NCBI GenBank assembly: GCA_021787845.1
Contig: JAJYLH010000011.1
Coordinates: forward strand, 1-64,000
Direction of reading: 5' to 3'
Source: Myxococcales bacterium
Lineage (GTDB): Bacteria > Myxococcota > Myxococcia > Myxococcales > JAJYLH01
Length of the DNA: 64,000 bases
The notes beneath the pieces are model-generated. The model was not told the origin of the DNA. It saw nothing but the letters and a program-made list of their open reading frames with translations, and made no database searches. Each line of letters opens with the position of its first letter. Within the stretch, counting starts at the first letter, position 1. Of the stretch, positions 8,261-16,342 are shown piece by piece. Made by a program: the position numbers and the translations under genes.

Positions 8261-9517
8261 TCACGGGCCGAGGGCGGCGTCGACGAGAACCCGGCCCTCA
8301 CCGGTCAGCTCGACGATCGCGAGGGGCGCGGGGGCGTCGGCGTTTTCGGTCAGGCCGAGGATGCGCGGGGTGAGGCCGCCGTGCCAGCCGACCAGGGCGC
8401 TCACCGGCACCCGGCAGGGCTCGCCCGGCGAGACCGCGAGGGCCCGGGGAGGGTTCTTGGAGACCAGGAGCGCTTTGCCTTGGCCGCGCAGGTGGACGAG
8501 GTGGAGGTCGCGGCCGACCGCGGCGGGCACCCGGCCGTTCTCGAAGAGGAGCGACTTCTCGAAGGCGAAGACGTTCTCCTCGCGGAAGTAGGCGGCCTCG
8601 TTCCCGAGGTCGAAGGCGACGAAGGCGCGCCCTTCGCGGGCGACCAGGAGCCTCCCGGAACCGCTGACGTGGAGCATCCGGCGGGCGCCGTCGCCGAAGG
8701 GCTTGTCGGTCTCCCGTCCGTGGAACCGCTTGACCGTCGGCACGAGGCCGAGGCCGCCGAAGGAGGCGACGAGGCCGTCGGTGCGGCTGAAGAGGTCGCC
8801 GCGGGGCGTGATCACGAGGAGGCTGTTCGTGAGGGCGAACGGTCCCTCGCCGGGAAGGTCGAGGACGCGGGAGCTCGTGAGGTGGGCGAGGTCCGGCGGC
8901 ACCGCCTCGGTTCCCAGGGTGCGCTCCTCCAGGTCGACAGGGATGCCGCTCTCCGAGGGGGCGCGCAGGAAGGTCACCGGCTCGAGCTCGGCGCGGGCGT
9001 CGTCGGGGGGGGGCGCCCCGGAGCCCTCCTGCTCGGCTTGAGCGCGGGCGCGCTCGGCCATCGCGGTGTTGCCGGCCTTCTCGAAGCACCCCTGCGCTTT
9101 CGGGTAGTCGCGGCCCTTCAGGTAGGCGAGCCCCAGGTAGTTCTGCGCCTTCGGATGGTCGGGTTGCACGACGAGGGCGGCCGAGAACGCGGCGATCGCC
9201 TGCTCGGCGGCGCCGGTCTTGAGGTACACGAGGCCCAGGTTCACCTGCAGGGTCGCGTCCTGCGGGTGCTCGGCGACGAGGGCGCGGTAGAGCTCCTCGG
9301 CCTTGTCGAAGAGCCCGAGCTTGAAGTAGGCGAGGGCGAGCAGGTTCTGTCCGCGCTCGTGGTGCGGCTGGAGCTCGAGCGCATCCTCCAGGAGATCGCG
9401 GGCGTTCTCGGCGTCGCCTTTCTGCAGGAGCTCCGCGCCGCGCACGAGGTGGTGCACGAAGTCGGTGTCGAGCGTTCCCTCGTCGGCCGAGGCGTTGGCG
9501 CTGTGAGGCTCGGGCAT
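8261..9517 (-). CDS. TPR-AIM24 fusion protein
   Basis: The 418-residue cytoplasmic protein joins two parts. Residues about 20-160 form four TPR repeats (ARDLLEDALELQPHHERGQN, AEELYRALVAEHPQDATLQV, AIAAFSAALVVQPDHPKAQN, YPKAQGCFEKA). After an acidic linker, residues about 190-415 match the AIM24 family: repeated beta elements, FALTNSLLVITPRGDLFSRT, ARRMLHVSGSGRLLVA, and EENVFAFEKSLLFENGRVPA. AIM24 proteins form beta sandwiches; the yeast protein is a mitochondrial inner-membrane organiser, and bacterial roles are unknown. ATG 9517 is the first good start. It lies 24 bp upstream of pgsA, suggesting cotranscription with membrane-lipid synthesis. The AIM24 assignment comes from pattern recognition. 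Confidence 0.75.
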   Translation of the reverse strand: MPEPHSANASADEGTLDTDFVHHLVRGAELLQKGDAENARDLLEDALELQPHHERGQNLLALAYFKLGLFDKAEELYRALVAEHPQDATLQVNLGLVYLKTGAAEQAIAAFSAALVVQPDHPKAQNYLGLAYLKGRDYPKAQGCFEKAGNTAMAERARAQAEQEGSGAPPPDDARAELEPVTFLRAPSESGIPVDLEERTLGTEAVPPDLAHLTSSRVLDLPGEGPFALTNSLLVITPRGDLFSRTDGLVASFGGLGLVPTVKRFHGRETDKPFGDGARRMLHVSGSGRLLVAREGRAFVAFDLGNEAAYFREENVFAFEKSLLFENGRVPAAVGRDLHLVHLRGQGKALLVSKNPPRALAVSPGEPCRVPVSALVGWHGGLTPRILGLTENADAPAPLAIVELTGEGRVLVDAALGP

Positions 9518-9618
9518 GGCTCTCGCAAACGGGCGAAACAATCGAGCGGCCGGAGGATAGACCCGGGCCGAACGCGTCCGCAAGAAGACGGACGCCTCCC
9601 TCGGGAGCGGCGACCCGC

Positions 9619-9657
9619 AATCGGACCGATCGGTCCGATCGGACCGATCGGTCTGAT
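9619..9657. repeat. GATCGG palindromic repeat (family B, copy 1)
   Basis: Tandem, self-complementary GGACCGATC/GGTCCGATC blocks of about 9-10 bp, ending in the trailer GGTCTGAT. The same element recurs near 12909, 14767, 19210 and 48184. It lies between the lytic transglycosylase and TPR-AIM24 genes, so in the transcript it could form an extended hairpin between the two genes. Confidence 0.85.
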
Positions 9658-9690
9658 GGACGGCGCCGGGTGCGAGGTCGGCGGGAACGG

Positions 9691-10386
9691 CTAGGAGGCG
9701 GTGTCCTTGTAGATCCGGTAGAGCTGGACGACGCGCCGGACGTACTCGCGGGTCTCGGCGAAGGGCGGCACCCCTTTCGCCTTCTTCACCGCGTCGGGGC
9801 CGGCGTTGTAGGCGGCGACGGTCTTGATCATGTCGCCGTGGAACTGGTTCGCCAGCACGCGCAGGTAGCGGGCGCCGCCGAAGATGTTCTGGGTGGGGTT
9901 GTCCCGGTCGCTGACGAACATGCGGCGGGCGGTGGCCGGCATCAGTTGCATCAAGCCGACGGCGCCGGCCTTGCTCACCGCGCGCGGGTCGAAGTTGCTC
10001 TCGGCGACGATGATGGCGCGCAGGAGCGCTTCCGGGACGTTGTACTCCATCGCGGCGCCGGCGATCTGGAAGTCGTAGGTGCTGGTCTCGTGGACCTTGG
10101 CGAGGCGTCCGGTCGCCAGCGGCCGGATGGTGAGCTTGGACGCAATCGCTCGCGCGGCCGGGGTCGGTCCGAGCGTGCAGTGGACGCGGCCCGCCTTGTC
10201 GCGCCAGGGCCGGCGGGGGTAGCGGGTGCCCGTCTTCGGGTCGATCCAGGTGCAGACGCTCGACATGCCGCCGCCGTTCGAGAGCTGCACGACGCCGTCG
10301 CGGTCTCGCCACTCGTGGACCGGGCGGGCGAGCGCGGGCAGGGCGAACGCGACGACGAGCGCGAGTGGGACGACCCGAAGAACCAT
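9691..10386 (-). CDS. SLT-family lytic murein transglycosylase
   Basis: The 231-residue exported enzyme cleaves the MurNAc-GlcNAc bond of peptidoglycan with formation of 1,6-anhydro ends. A signal peptide (LALVVAFALPALA, residues 8-20) precedes a DUF4124-like segment (PVHEWRDRDGVVQLSNGGG). The SLT domain follows, with catalytic Glu129 in ALLRAIIVAESNFD, then GLMQLMP at 144-150 and AYNAGPDAV near the C terminus, all diagnostic of the Slt70/MltC fold. The frame is open for 1.6 kb upstream through the antisense of nadB; ATG 10386 is chosen because it starts the signal peptide. It is transcribed divergently from nadB, with a 132-bp shared upstream region. Confidence 0.93.
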   Translation of the reverse strand: MVLRVVPLALVVAFALPALARPVHEWRDRDGVVQLSNGGGMSSVCTWIDPKTGTRYPRRPWRDKAGRVHCTLGPTPAARAIASKLTIRPLATGRLAKVHETSTYDFQIAGAAMEYNVPEALLRAIIVAESNFDPRAVSKAGAVGLMQLMPATARRMFVSDRDNPTQNIFGGARYLRVLANQFHGDMIKTVAAYNAGPDAVKKAKGVPPFAETREYVRRVVQLYRIYKDTAS

Positions 10387-10518
10387 GCGGGAGGAGCCTC
10401 CTTTCGCGGCCCATCGGCCGCCGACGCTATTGTAGCGGTCGAGCGGGCGACGGCAACGTCTGCGTCTTCGGGGAACCCGCGGTTGCGGTCCGCTCATCCG
10501 CCGGCAAGGAGAGGCAGC

Positions 10519-12129
10519 ATGCGGCAGTTCGATTTCATCGTCCTCGGCAGCGGTGTCGCTGGGCTTTCGTTCGCGCTGGAGGCGTCGAAGCACGGGTCGG
10601 TGGCGGTGTTGAGCAAGCGCGCGCTCGCGGAGTCGAACACGAACTACGCGCAGGGCGGCATCGCGAGCGTGTTCTCCGACGACGACACCTTCGACGAGCA
10701 CGTCGAGGACACGCTCGTCGCCGGGGCGGGGCTCTGCCGGCGGGAAGCGGTCGAGACCTGCGTGCGGGAGGGGCCAGAGCGCATCCGCGACCTCATCGCG
10801 CTCGGGGCGGAGTTCACCCGCGACGAGGCGGGCTACCACCTGACGCGCGAGGGCGGGCATTCGAAGCGGCGGATCATCCACGCGCGCGACCTGACCGGGC
10901 GCGAGGTGGAGCGGACGCTCGTCGCGGCGGCGGAGCGTGCCCGCATCGAGACGTTCGAGAGCCACGCGGCGATCGACCTCATCACGACGGAGAAGCTGGG
11001 GCTCCCCGGCGAGAACCGGGCGGTCGGCGTCTACGTGCTCGACGCGGCGACCGGCGAGGTGGTGCGGGCGATGGGCAAGGTCATCGTCCTCGCGACCGGC
11101 GGGGCGGGGAAGGCGTACCTCTACACGACGAACCCCGACGTCGCCTCCGGGGACGGCATGGCCATCGCTCACCGGGCGGGCGCGGCGGTGGCCAACATGG
11201 AGTTCATGCAGTTCCATCCGACGTGCCTCTTCCATCCGGCGGCGAAGAACTTCCTCATCAGCGAAGCGCTGCGGGGCGAGGGCGGCATCCTGCGCACGAG
11301 GAGCGGCGAGGCGTTCATGCGCCGCTACCACGAGAAGGGCGAGCTCGCGCCGAGGGACATCGTGGCGCGCGCGATCGACTCGGAGCTCAAACGGACCGGG
11401 GACGACTGCGTCTACCTCGACATGTCGCACCTGCCCAAGCCGTTTCTCGTCGAGCACTTCCCGTACATCGACGCGCAGTGCCGGTCGTTCGGCATCGACA
11501 TGAGCGTGCAGCCGATTCCGGTGGTGCCGGCGGCGCACTACACCTGCGGCGGCGTCGCGACCGACCTCGACGGCCATTCGACGGTGCGTAACCTCCTGGC
11601 GATCGGGGAGGTCGCCTGCACCGGGCTGCACGGCGCGAACCGGCTGGCGTCCAACTCGATTCTCGAGGGTCTCGTCTTCGGGCATCGGGCGGCGCAGCGG
11701 GCGATTGCCCTCGCGCGGGAGACGCCGGAGCCGCCCGCCGCGCCGGAGTGGGATGCCGGCCGGGCGGTGGCGCCCGAGGAGGGCGTGGTCGTCAGCCAGA
11801 ACTGGGACGAGATCCGGCGGTTCATGTGGAACTACGTCGGCATCGTCCGGACGGACAAGCGTCTCGCGCGGGCGTGGCGACGCATCGAGCTGTTGCGGGA
11901 GGAGGTCCGCGAGTACTACTGGGGCACGCTGGTGACGCCGGAGCTCCTGGAGCTGCGTAACCTCGCCGACGTCGCGGAGCTGATCATCCAGAGCGCGCGG
12001 CTGCGTCACGAAAGCCGCGGGCTGCACTACACGCTCGACTACCCGAAGACGGCCGAGACCGCGGAGGATACGGTGCTGGTGCGCGGCAAGAGCGCGCCCG
12101 ACGCCTGGCCCCGCCGGGGGAGCCCGTAG
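10519..12129 (+). CDS. nadB: L-aspartate oxidase
   Basis: The 536-residue cytosolic flavoenzyme oxidises L-aspartate to iminoaspartate, the first step of de novo NAD synthesis. The N-terminal FAD-binding fold is FIVLGSGVAGLSFALEA. The succinate-dehydrogenase/NadB block NTNYAQGGIASVFS follows, then the substrate region EFMQFHPTCLF with SEALRGEGG. C-terminal markers are PAAHYTCGGV and GEVACTGLHGANRLASNS, followed by the helical domain. ATG 10519 has AAGGAGAGG 6-7 nt upstream. nadA and nadC are not adjacent. Length and motifs are normal for NadB and favour it over fumarate reductase, since the product is stand-alone and carries the short NadB C-terminal region. Confidence 0.96.
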   Translation: MRQFDFIVLGSGVAGLSFALEASKHGSVAVLSKRALAESNTNYAQGGIASVFSDDDTFDEHVEDTLVAGAGLCRREAVETCVREGPERIRDLIALGAEFTRDEAGYHLTREGGHSKRRIIHARDLTGREVERTLVAAAERARIETFESHAAIDLITTEKLGLPGENRAVGVYVLDAATGEVVRAMGKVIVLATGGAGKAYLYTTNPDVASGDGMAIAHRAGAAVANMEFMQFHPTCLFHPAAKNFLISEALRGEGGILRTRSGEAFMRRYHEKGELAPRDIVARAIDSELKRTGDDCVYLDMSHLPKPFLVEHFPYIDAQCRSFGIDMSVQPIPVVPAAHYTCGGVATDLDGHSTVRNLLAIGEVACTGLHGANRLASNSILEGLVFGHRAAQRAIALARETPEPPAAPEWDAGRAVAPEEGVVVSQNWDEIRRFMWNYVGIVRTDKRLARAWRRIELLREEVREYYWGTLVTPELLELRNLADVAELIIQSARLRHESRGLHYTLDYPKTAETAEDTVLVRGKSAPDAWPRRGSP

Positions 12130-12660
12130 GCAAGGGGGCCAGGGCTTTCAGGGCGCCATTTGGCTCGCAAACAGGCCGATCTCGTTTCGCCAGACCGGCT
12201 ATCCGGTTCGTTCGGGTTGCGGCGCCCCCCTCCCCGACCCTCCCCCGCTTAGCGCGGGCCGACGCCCGCAACCCAAGCTCGACCTTGGAGACGATCGGAA
12301 TCGTGGCACGGGCGTCCTCGCCCGTGAAAGCCCAGTCGAACCCGCTGGCATGGCAGGTCCCCAAGCGCTCACGGGCGGGGACGCCCGTGCCACGAAGTCG
12401 TGCTACGTGGCACCGAGAATCTGCGCGCCGCGCGAGCCTTTCGAGGCTTAGTAGAACAGAACGCGGGAGAGGGAGGAAAAGACTGCCTTCGCGAAGGCAC
12501 ACGTAAGGCCCCTCTCCCGCGTCCTGCGCGGGGGAGGGTCGGGGAGGGGGGGCGCCGCAACCTGAACGAACCGGATAGCCGCTTGTGCTCGAGCAGGACC
12601 GGGATGCCCGTCACCAGGCGGCGGTTGGCGAGGCACTTCGTGGCGTCAAGCCGACGTGCG
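12130..12660. repeat. Repeat-packed spacer after nadB (families A and E)
   Basis: No credible gene is present. A 24-nt arm GTGGCACGGGCGTCC... at 12303-12326 and its near-perfect complement at 12370-12393 flank a 43-nt loop (family A, copy 1). Around it, 12250-12450 is almost the reverse complement of 44052-44255. Half of a GC-rich family E motif (CCCTCCCCGACCCTCCCCCG) is at about 12228-12250, and a complete family E palindrome is at about 12508-12552 (CCCCTCTCCCGC facing GCGGGGGAGGG). Several spurious short ORFs arise from these. Confidence 0.85.
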
Positions 12661-12669
12661 GGTGGGGTC

Positions 12670-12807
12670 TGAACCCTCCTGCGAGGGTTCAGAACCATCG
12701 AACCAGGGTTTGAACCCTCCTGCGAGGGTTCCGAACCCTCGAACCAGGGTCTGAACCCTCCCGCGAGGGTTCAGAACCCTCGAACCAGGGTTTGAACCCC
12801 TCCAGTC
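12670..12807. repeat. 41-bp tandem repeat with internal hairpin
   Basis: Units start at 12670, 12711 and 12752, each 41 bp, with a partial copy to about 12807. Every unit contains the palindrome GAACCCTC-nTGC-GAGGGTTC (nCGC in unit 3), so each repeat can fold on its own, and a second partial arm GAACCAGGGTT. Units differ by only one to three bases. It lies downstream of cysK (minus strand), between two family B/E elements. Confidence 0.9.
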
Positions 12808-12849
12808 AGAAAGAAAAGGGCGTTCCAGCATGCTCAGTGCCCGTGATTC

Positions 12850-12962
12850 GGCCTCACCCCCCGCTACCGCGCGCCCCAAGACCGCACTGCCGCCCGTCGC
12901 GACCGCAGAATCGGACCGATCGGACCGATCCGACCGATCGGTCTGATCCTCGCTGAGAGCTC
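12850..12962. repeat. Family B element with conserved flank (copy 2)
   Basis: The GATCGG palindromic core is at about 12909-12947. It is preceded by the flank CTCACCCCCCGCTACCGCGC...GTCGCGACCGCAGA and followed by TCCTCGCTGAGAGCTCGC. The same flank and core occur at about 14722-14820 and 48128-48235, so the mobile or amplifying unit is about 100 bp, not only the core. Confidence 0.8.
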
Positions 12963-12989
12963 GCGGCAGGGAGGGTGACGACTTACGGC

Positions 12990-13964
12990 CTAGACCGCGA
13001 TGCCCTGCTCGTCGAAGAGCCCGGCGAAGAGCGCGCTCGACAGGTAACGCTCGCCGGAGTCGGGCAGGACGACGACGATGGTCTTGCGGTCGAAGGCCGG
13101 GTCGCGCGCGAGCCGCGCGGCGACGGCGGCCGCGGCCCCGCTGGAGATGCCCGACAAGAGCCCCTCCTCCTTCGCCAGCCGCCGCGCGTACTCGATGGAC
13201 TCCTCGTTCGTCACCTGCTCCACCCGGTCGACGATGGCCAGGTCGAGCGTATCCGGGATGAACCCCGCGCCGATGCCCTGGATCTTGTGCGGCCCGGGCA
13301 GGAGCTCCTCGCCGGCGAGCCTCTGGGTGATGACCGGGCTCGTCGCCGGCTCCACCGCGACCGAGTAGAGCGACTTCTTCCGGGTGTTCTCGAAGTAGCG
13401 CGACACGCCGGTGATGGTCCCGCCGGTCCCGACGCCCGACACCAGCACGTCGACCGCGCCGCCCGTCGCCTCCCAGATCTCCGGGCCCGTCGTCTCCTCG
13501 TGGATGGCCGGGTTCGCCGGGTTCTTGAACTGCTGCGGCAGGAAGTAGCGCGCCGGGTCCGACTTCGCGATCTCCTCCGCCTTCGAGATCGCGCCCTTCA
13601 TCCCCTTCGCGCCCTCGGTCAGCACCAGCTTCGCCCCGAACGTCGCCAGAATCTTCCGTCGCTCGAGGCTCATCGTGTCCGGCATCGTCAGGGTAAGCTT
13701 GTACCCCCGCGCCGCCGCCACGAACGCGAGCGCGATGCCCGTGTTGCCGCTCGTCGGCTCGACGATTTCCACCCCCGGCTTCAAGAGCCCCTTCCTCTCC
13801 GCGTCCCAGACCATCGCCGCGCCGATGCGGCACTTGACCGAGTAGGACGGATTCCGCCCCTCGACCTTCGCCAACACCGTCGCTCCACCCGGGGCCACCC
13901 GGTTCAGCCGCACCAGCGGCGTTCCGCCGATCGCCCGCGAGTTGTCCTCGAAAACCTGCGCCAT
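12990..13964 (-). CDS. cysK: Cysteine synthase A (O-acetylserine sulfhydrylase)
   Basis: The 324-residue PLP enzyme converts O-acetylserine and sulfide to cysteine in the cytosol. PLP is bound by Lys44 in [11 protein letters not shown]. The substrate loop is [12 protein letters not shown], the phosphate-binding loop is [11 protein letters not shown] near 173-183, and GISSGAAAA near the C terminus carries the pyridine-N-binding Ser. [10 protein letters not shown] is characteristic of CysK rather than cystathionine beta-synthase. Length matches the family. It is divergent from an HTH-cupin regulator, and their core promoters overlap, pointing to local control by sulfur or amino-acid status. No serine acetyltransferase is adjacent. 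Confidence 0.96.
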   Translation of the reverse strand: MAQVFEDNSRAIGGTPLVRLNRVAPGGATVLAKVEGRNPSYSVKCRIGAAMVWDAERKGLLKPGVEIVEPTSGNTGIALAFVAAARGYKLTLTMPDTMSLERRKILATFGAKLVLTEGAKGMKGAISKAEEIAKSDPARYFLPQQFKNPANPAIHEETTGPEIWEATGGAVDVLVSGVGTGGTITGVSRYFENTRKKSLYSVAVEPATSPVITQRLAGEELLPGPHKIQGIGAGFIPDTLDLAIVDRVEQVTNEESIEYARRLAKEEGLLSGISSGAAAAVAARLARDPAFDRKTIVVVLPDSGERYLSSALFAGLFDEQGIAV

Positions 13965-13994
13965 CTCTCTCCTCCGTCGCCCCGTGGGGCAGGG

Positions 13995-14075
13995 TTGACT
14001 TCATCGAACGACGTTCACTATAACGGAGGGCCGTTCGTGATGTCAAGCGACGTTCACGATCGTGAAGTCCCGGCT
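13995..14075. promoter_or_regulatory. Overlapping divergent promoters and operator, cysK / HTH-cupin regulator
   Basis: Forward: TTGACT (13995-14000), an 18-bp gap, TATAAC (14019-14024), reading into the regulator. Reverse: TTGACA (complement of 14041-14046), an 18-bp gap, TATAGT (complement of 14017-14022), reading into cysK. The two -10 boxes occupy the same bases, so only one polymerase can bind at a time. CGACGTTCAC is present at about 14009-14018 and again at 14049-14058, with CGTTCGTGAT between them; these look like operator half-sites. All of this is seen directly; the identity of the regulator is inferred from adjacency. Confidence 0.7.
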
Positions 14076-14134
14076 CTCGATCGACGTTCGGCACCCCGAA
14101 TCCGCCTCGATCCACCCCAGGACCCGGCATCGCG

Positions 14135-14695
14135 ATGGACGAGATCAACAAGCAAGTGGCGGAGCGGCTGCGGCGGCTACGCAAGGCGGCCGGCCTGAGC
14201 CTCGACGATCTGGCCGAGCGGGCCGGCGTCAGCGCCGCGATGCTCAGCCAAGTCGAGACGCGCAAGACCAACCCCACCATCGCCGTGCTGTGGAAGATCT
14301 CGCAGGGCCTCGGCGTGCCGTTTTCCGAGCTCCTGGGTCCCGAGGTCGCGCCCTCGCTCGTGCGCGCCGCGCGCCTGAAGGACGCCCGCTACTTGTACTC
14401 GGCGGACAAGCAGTTCCGCAGCCGGCCGCTCCTCGCGAACGTGCCCGGGCATCGGGTGGAGCTCTACGAGCTGCGGCTCGAGCCCGGCGGCGTCGAGGAC
14501 TCGGAACCGCACCCGCCCGGCAGCTTCGAGCAGGTCGTCGTGCAGGAAGGGCGCCTCGCGCTTTCCGTCTCCGGCGAGCGCCACGACCTCGACGCGGGCG
14601 ACGCGCTCTTCTTTCCCGCCGACCGGCCCCATCGCTACGAGGCGCTCGGCCGGACCGCGTTCGTGGGCCTGTCGCTGATCCTCTACGCCGGCTGA
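14135..14695 (+). CDS. HTH-cupin transcriptional regulator (XRE type)
   Basis: The 186-residue protein has an N-terminal XRE helix-turn-helix (LRKAAGLSLDDLAERAGVSA then MLSQVETRKTNPTIAVLWKI, residues about 16-56). A C-terminal cupin barrel follows, with the beta pattern ELRLEPGGVEDSEPHPPGSF and VVQEGRLALSVSGERHDLDA, and the last strand DALFFPADRPHRYEALG. Relatives (PuuR/SutR-like) sense small metabolites through the cupin and often control amino-acid or sulfur genes. It is divergent from cysK with overlapping promoters, so cysK is the likely target. The start ATG 14135 gives the normal family length. Confidence 0.9.
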   Translation: MDEINKQVAERLRRLRKAAGLSLDDLAERAGVSAAMLSQVETRKTNPTIAVLWKISQGLGVPFSELLGPEVAPSLVRAARLKDARYLYSADKQFRSRPLLANVPGHRVELYELRLEPGGVEDSEPHPPGSFEQVVVQEGRLALSVSGERHDLDAGDALFFPADRPHRYEALGRTAFVGLSLILYAG

Positions 14696-14721
14696 GCCGA
14701 GCCGCGTGTCGGCCTCACCCG

Positions 14722-14822
14722 CGGCCTCACCCCCCGCTGCCGCACTGCCGCGCGTCGCGACCGCAGATCGGACCGATCTGACCGATCGGTCTGATCCTCG
14801 CCGGGAGCTCGCTGCAGCGGGG
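14722..14822. repeat. Family B element with conserved flank (copy 3)
   Basis: The flank CTCACCCCCCGCTGCCGCAC leads into GTCGCGACCGCAGATCGG and the shortened core ending at about 14795, then the trailer TCCTCGCCGGGAGCTCGC. It is closely similar to the copies at about 12850 and 48128. It begins 27 bp past the regulator stop codon. Confidence 0.8.
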
Positions 14823-14890
14823 GGGTGAGGATTTGGCGGCGCCTAAGTCCCCGGACCAGAATAACCTTGATCATTCGTGCTGTCCTGGAC

Positions 14891-14967
14891 CGCTCACCCT
14901 GAGCGCAGTCGAAGGGCGAGCGGCCCAGGGCGTTCCCGCCCATCCTTCGACTGCGCTCAGGATGAGC
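14891..14967. repeat. Family C palindrome (copy 1)
   Basis: Inverted arms CGCTCACCCTGAGCGCAGTC (from 14891) and GACTGCGCTCAGGATGAGCG (ending at 14967) enclose about 30 bp. A second complete copy is at 42911-42988 and a degenerate one at about 44281-44345. The rest of the 14696-15058 spacer holds no gene. Confidence 0.85.
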
Positions 14968-15058
14968 GGGAACGAGAAAGCGCCCGAACATGATCAGGTC
15001 ATTTGTTTCCAGCACCTAACCGGAGGGAACCGGCGCGCCTGAACCCGATGCATCCGCT

Positions 15059-16189
15059 TCACGCGCCCGCGACTGCGCCCAGCATCGCCTCGCCGTACTT
15101 CGTTCGACGATAGGGGTCGAGCTCCTCGACCTGCGCCAGCGCTCCCGCTTCCTTCGGATTCGCCCGGGCGATCGCCCGGAGCGTCGCGTTGCCGGCGATG
15201 ACGTCGACCTCGACCCCTCGCTCCTCGGCCACCGCCCTGCGCCAGGCCCGCAGGCGCTCGTAGCGCTCCTCTTCCCGCGGGTCGGGCTGGGCGAAGCTCC
15301 TCTTGCGGGCCGGCAGCGGTCCTTTTCCCATCGCCAGCCGCACCGCTTCCAGGAAGCTCTCGCCATGTCGCGACACCACCACCGGCGTCATCCCCGGAAT
15401 CGCGAAGAGCTCGGCCTTCGAAGCCGGCTTCCTCAGCGCCGCCTCGACGAGCGCCTGGTCCCCCGCGATGCGAAAGACCGGCTTGTCGAGCTCGCGCCCC
15501 CGCGCGTCACGGGCGATGAACAGCTCCCGCAGGATCTGCCGCGACACCGGGTCCATCTTGCGCGCCGCCGGCAGCTTCTCGAACGCCTCGGGGTCGAAGG
15601 CGCGCGGGTTCGGCTCGCGACGCGACACCCGTTCGCAGTCGGTCGCCACCTCCTCTTCGAGGCCCTTCCCCTGGACCTCCTCCTTGAGCGCTGCCGCCAG
15701 GCTCAAGAGGTACCGGGTGTCGGCGAAGGCGTAGGCGAGCTGCTGCGCCGTCAACGGGCGCCGGCCCCAATCGGAGCGCTGCTCGTCCTTCGCCATCTTG
15801 ATGCCGACGGTCTCCTCGACGAGCGGCGCGAGGCCGACGCGCTTGCGCCCGACCGCCCGCGCCGCGATCGACGTGTCGTACAGGTGGCGGATCAGCACCC
15901 CGTAGTCGCGCTTGAGCGAGACGACGTCGAACTCGGCCGCGTGGAAGACCTTCTCCACCGCCGGGTCCGCGAAGAGTGCCATCAGCGGCCCGAGGTCGAC
16001 CGCGAGCGGGTCGAAGACGTAATCCGCGCTCCCGCTCGACACCTGAACGAGGCAGGTCCGCTCCCGATAGACGAAGAAGCTGTTGGCCTCGGTGTCGACG
16101 CCGAGCACCGGCTCGTGCCGCAGCTCCGCGATCGCCCGCGCGAAGACCTCTGGCGCTTGCACGTAGGTGCGTGGTCCCGTCTCGCTCAT
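15059..16189 (-). CDS. rnd: Ribonuclease D
   Basis: The 376-residue 3'-5' exoribonuclease trims tRNA and other stable RNA 3' ends. The DEDDy catalytic set is complete: D32 and E34 in LGVDTEANSF, D88 in FHAAEFDVVSL, and Y153 with D157 in AYAFADTRYL. Two HRDC-like helical domains follow, about residues 205-285 and 310-372 (the second around RYERLRAWRRAVAEERGVEV). ATG 16189 is preferred because the family N terminus (TYV..PEVFARAIAELR) begins there; the open frame runs 96 bp further upstream into a family D repeat. Length is typical of E. coli RNase D. Confidence 0.93.
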   Translation of the reverse strand: MSETGPRTYVQAPEVFARAIAELRHEPVLGVDTEANSFFVYRERTCLVQVSSGSADYVFDPLAVDLGPLMALFADPAVEKVFHAAEFDVVSLKRDYGVLIRHLYDTSIAARAVGRKRVGLAPLVEETVGIKMAKDEQRSDWGRRPLTAQQLAYAFADTRYLLSLAAALKEEVQGKGLEEEVATDCERVSRREPNPRAFDPEAFEKLPAARKMDPVSRQILRELFIARDARGRELDKPVFRIAGDQALVEAALRKPASKAELFAIPGMTPVVVSRHGESFLEAVRLAMGKGPLPARKRSFAQPDPREEERYERLRAWRRAVAEERGVEVDVIAGNATLRAIARANPKEAGALAQVEELDPYRRTKYGEAMLGAVAGA

Positions 16190-16229
16190 CCCATTCCTAT
16201 CCGGTTCACACACGTGCCAGTCGATCGTT

Positions 16230-16298
16230 GTAGGGCGGGGGCTTGTCCCACGCCGTTTCTGCGCCGTCAGCCCTGCGGGGGACAAGCCCCCGCCCTAC
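16230..16298. repeat. Family D palindrome
   Basis: GTAGGGCGGGGGCTTGTCCC (16230-16249) pairs with GGGACAAGCCCCCGCCCTAC (16279-16298) around a 29-bp loop. A single half-site of the same type (GGGACAAGCCCGGCCCCTAC) is at about 48993-49012. The element sits between rnd and the FadL-like gene, both on the minus strand. Confidence 0.9.
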
Positions 16299-16342
16299 GG
16301 TCTTGCGGAACAAGCGCGTCAACCGGATAGGCATGGCGCATC

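Noticed and set aside
12285-12672. Short ORFs in the family A region (MARASSPV-type peptides)
   Set aside because: The same peptides appear wherever the palindrome occurs, in both orientations, so they are repeat translations.
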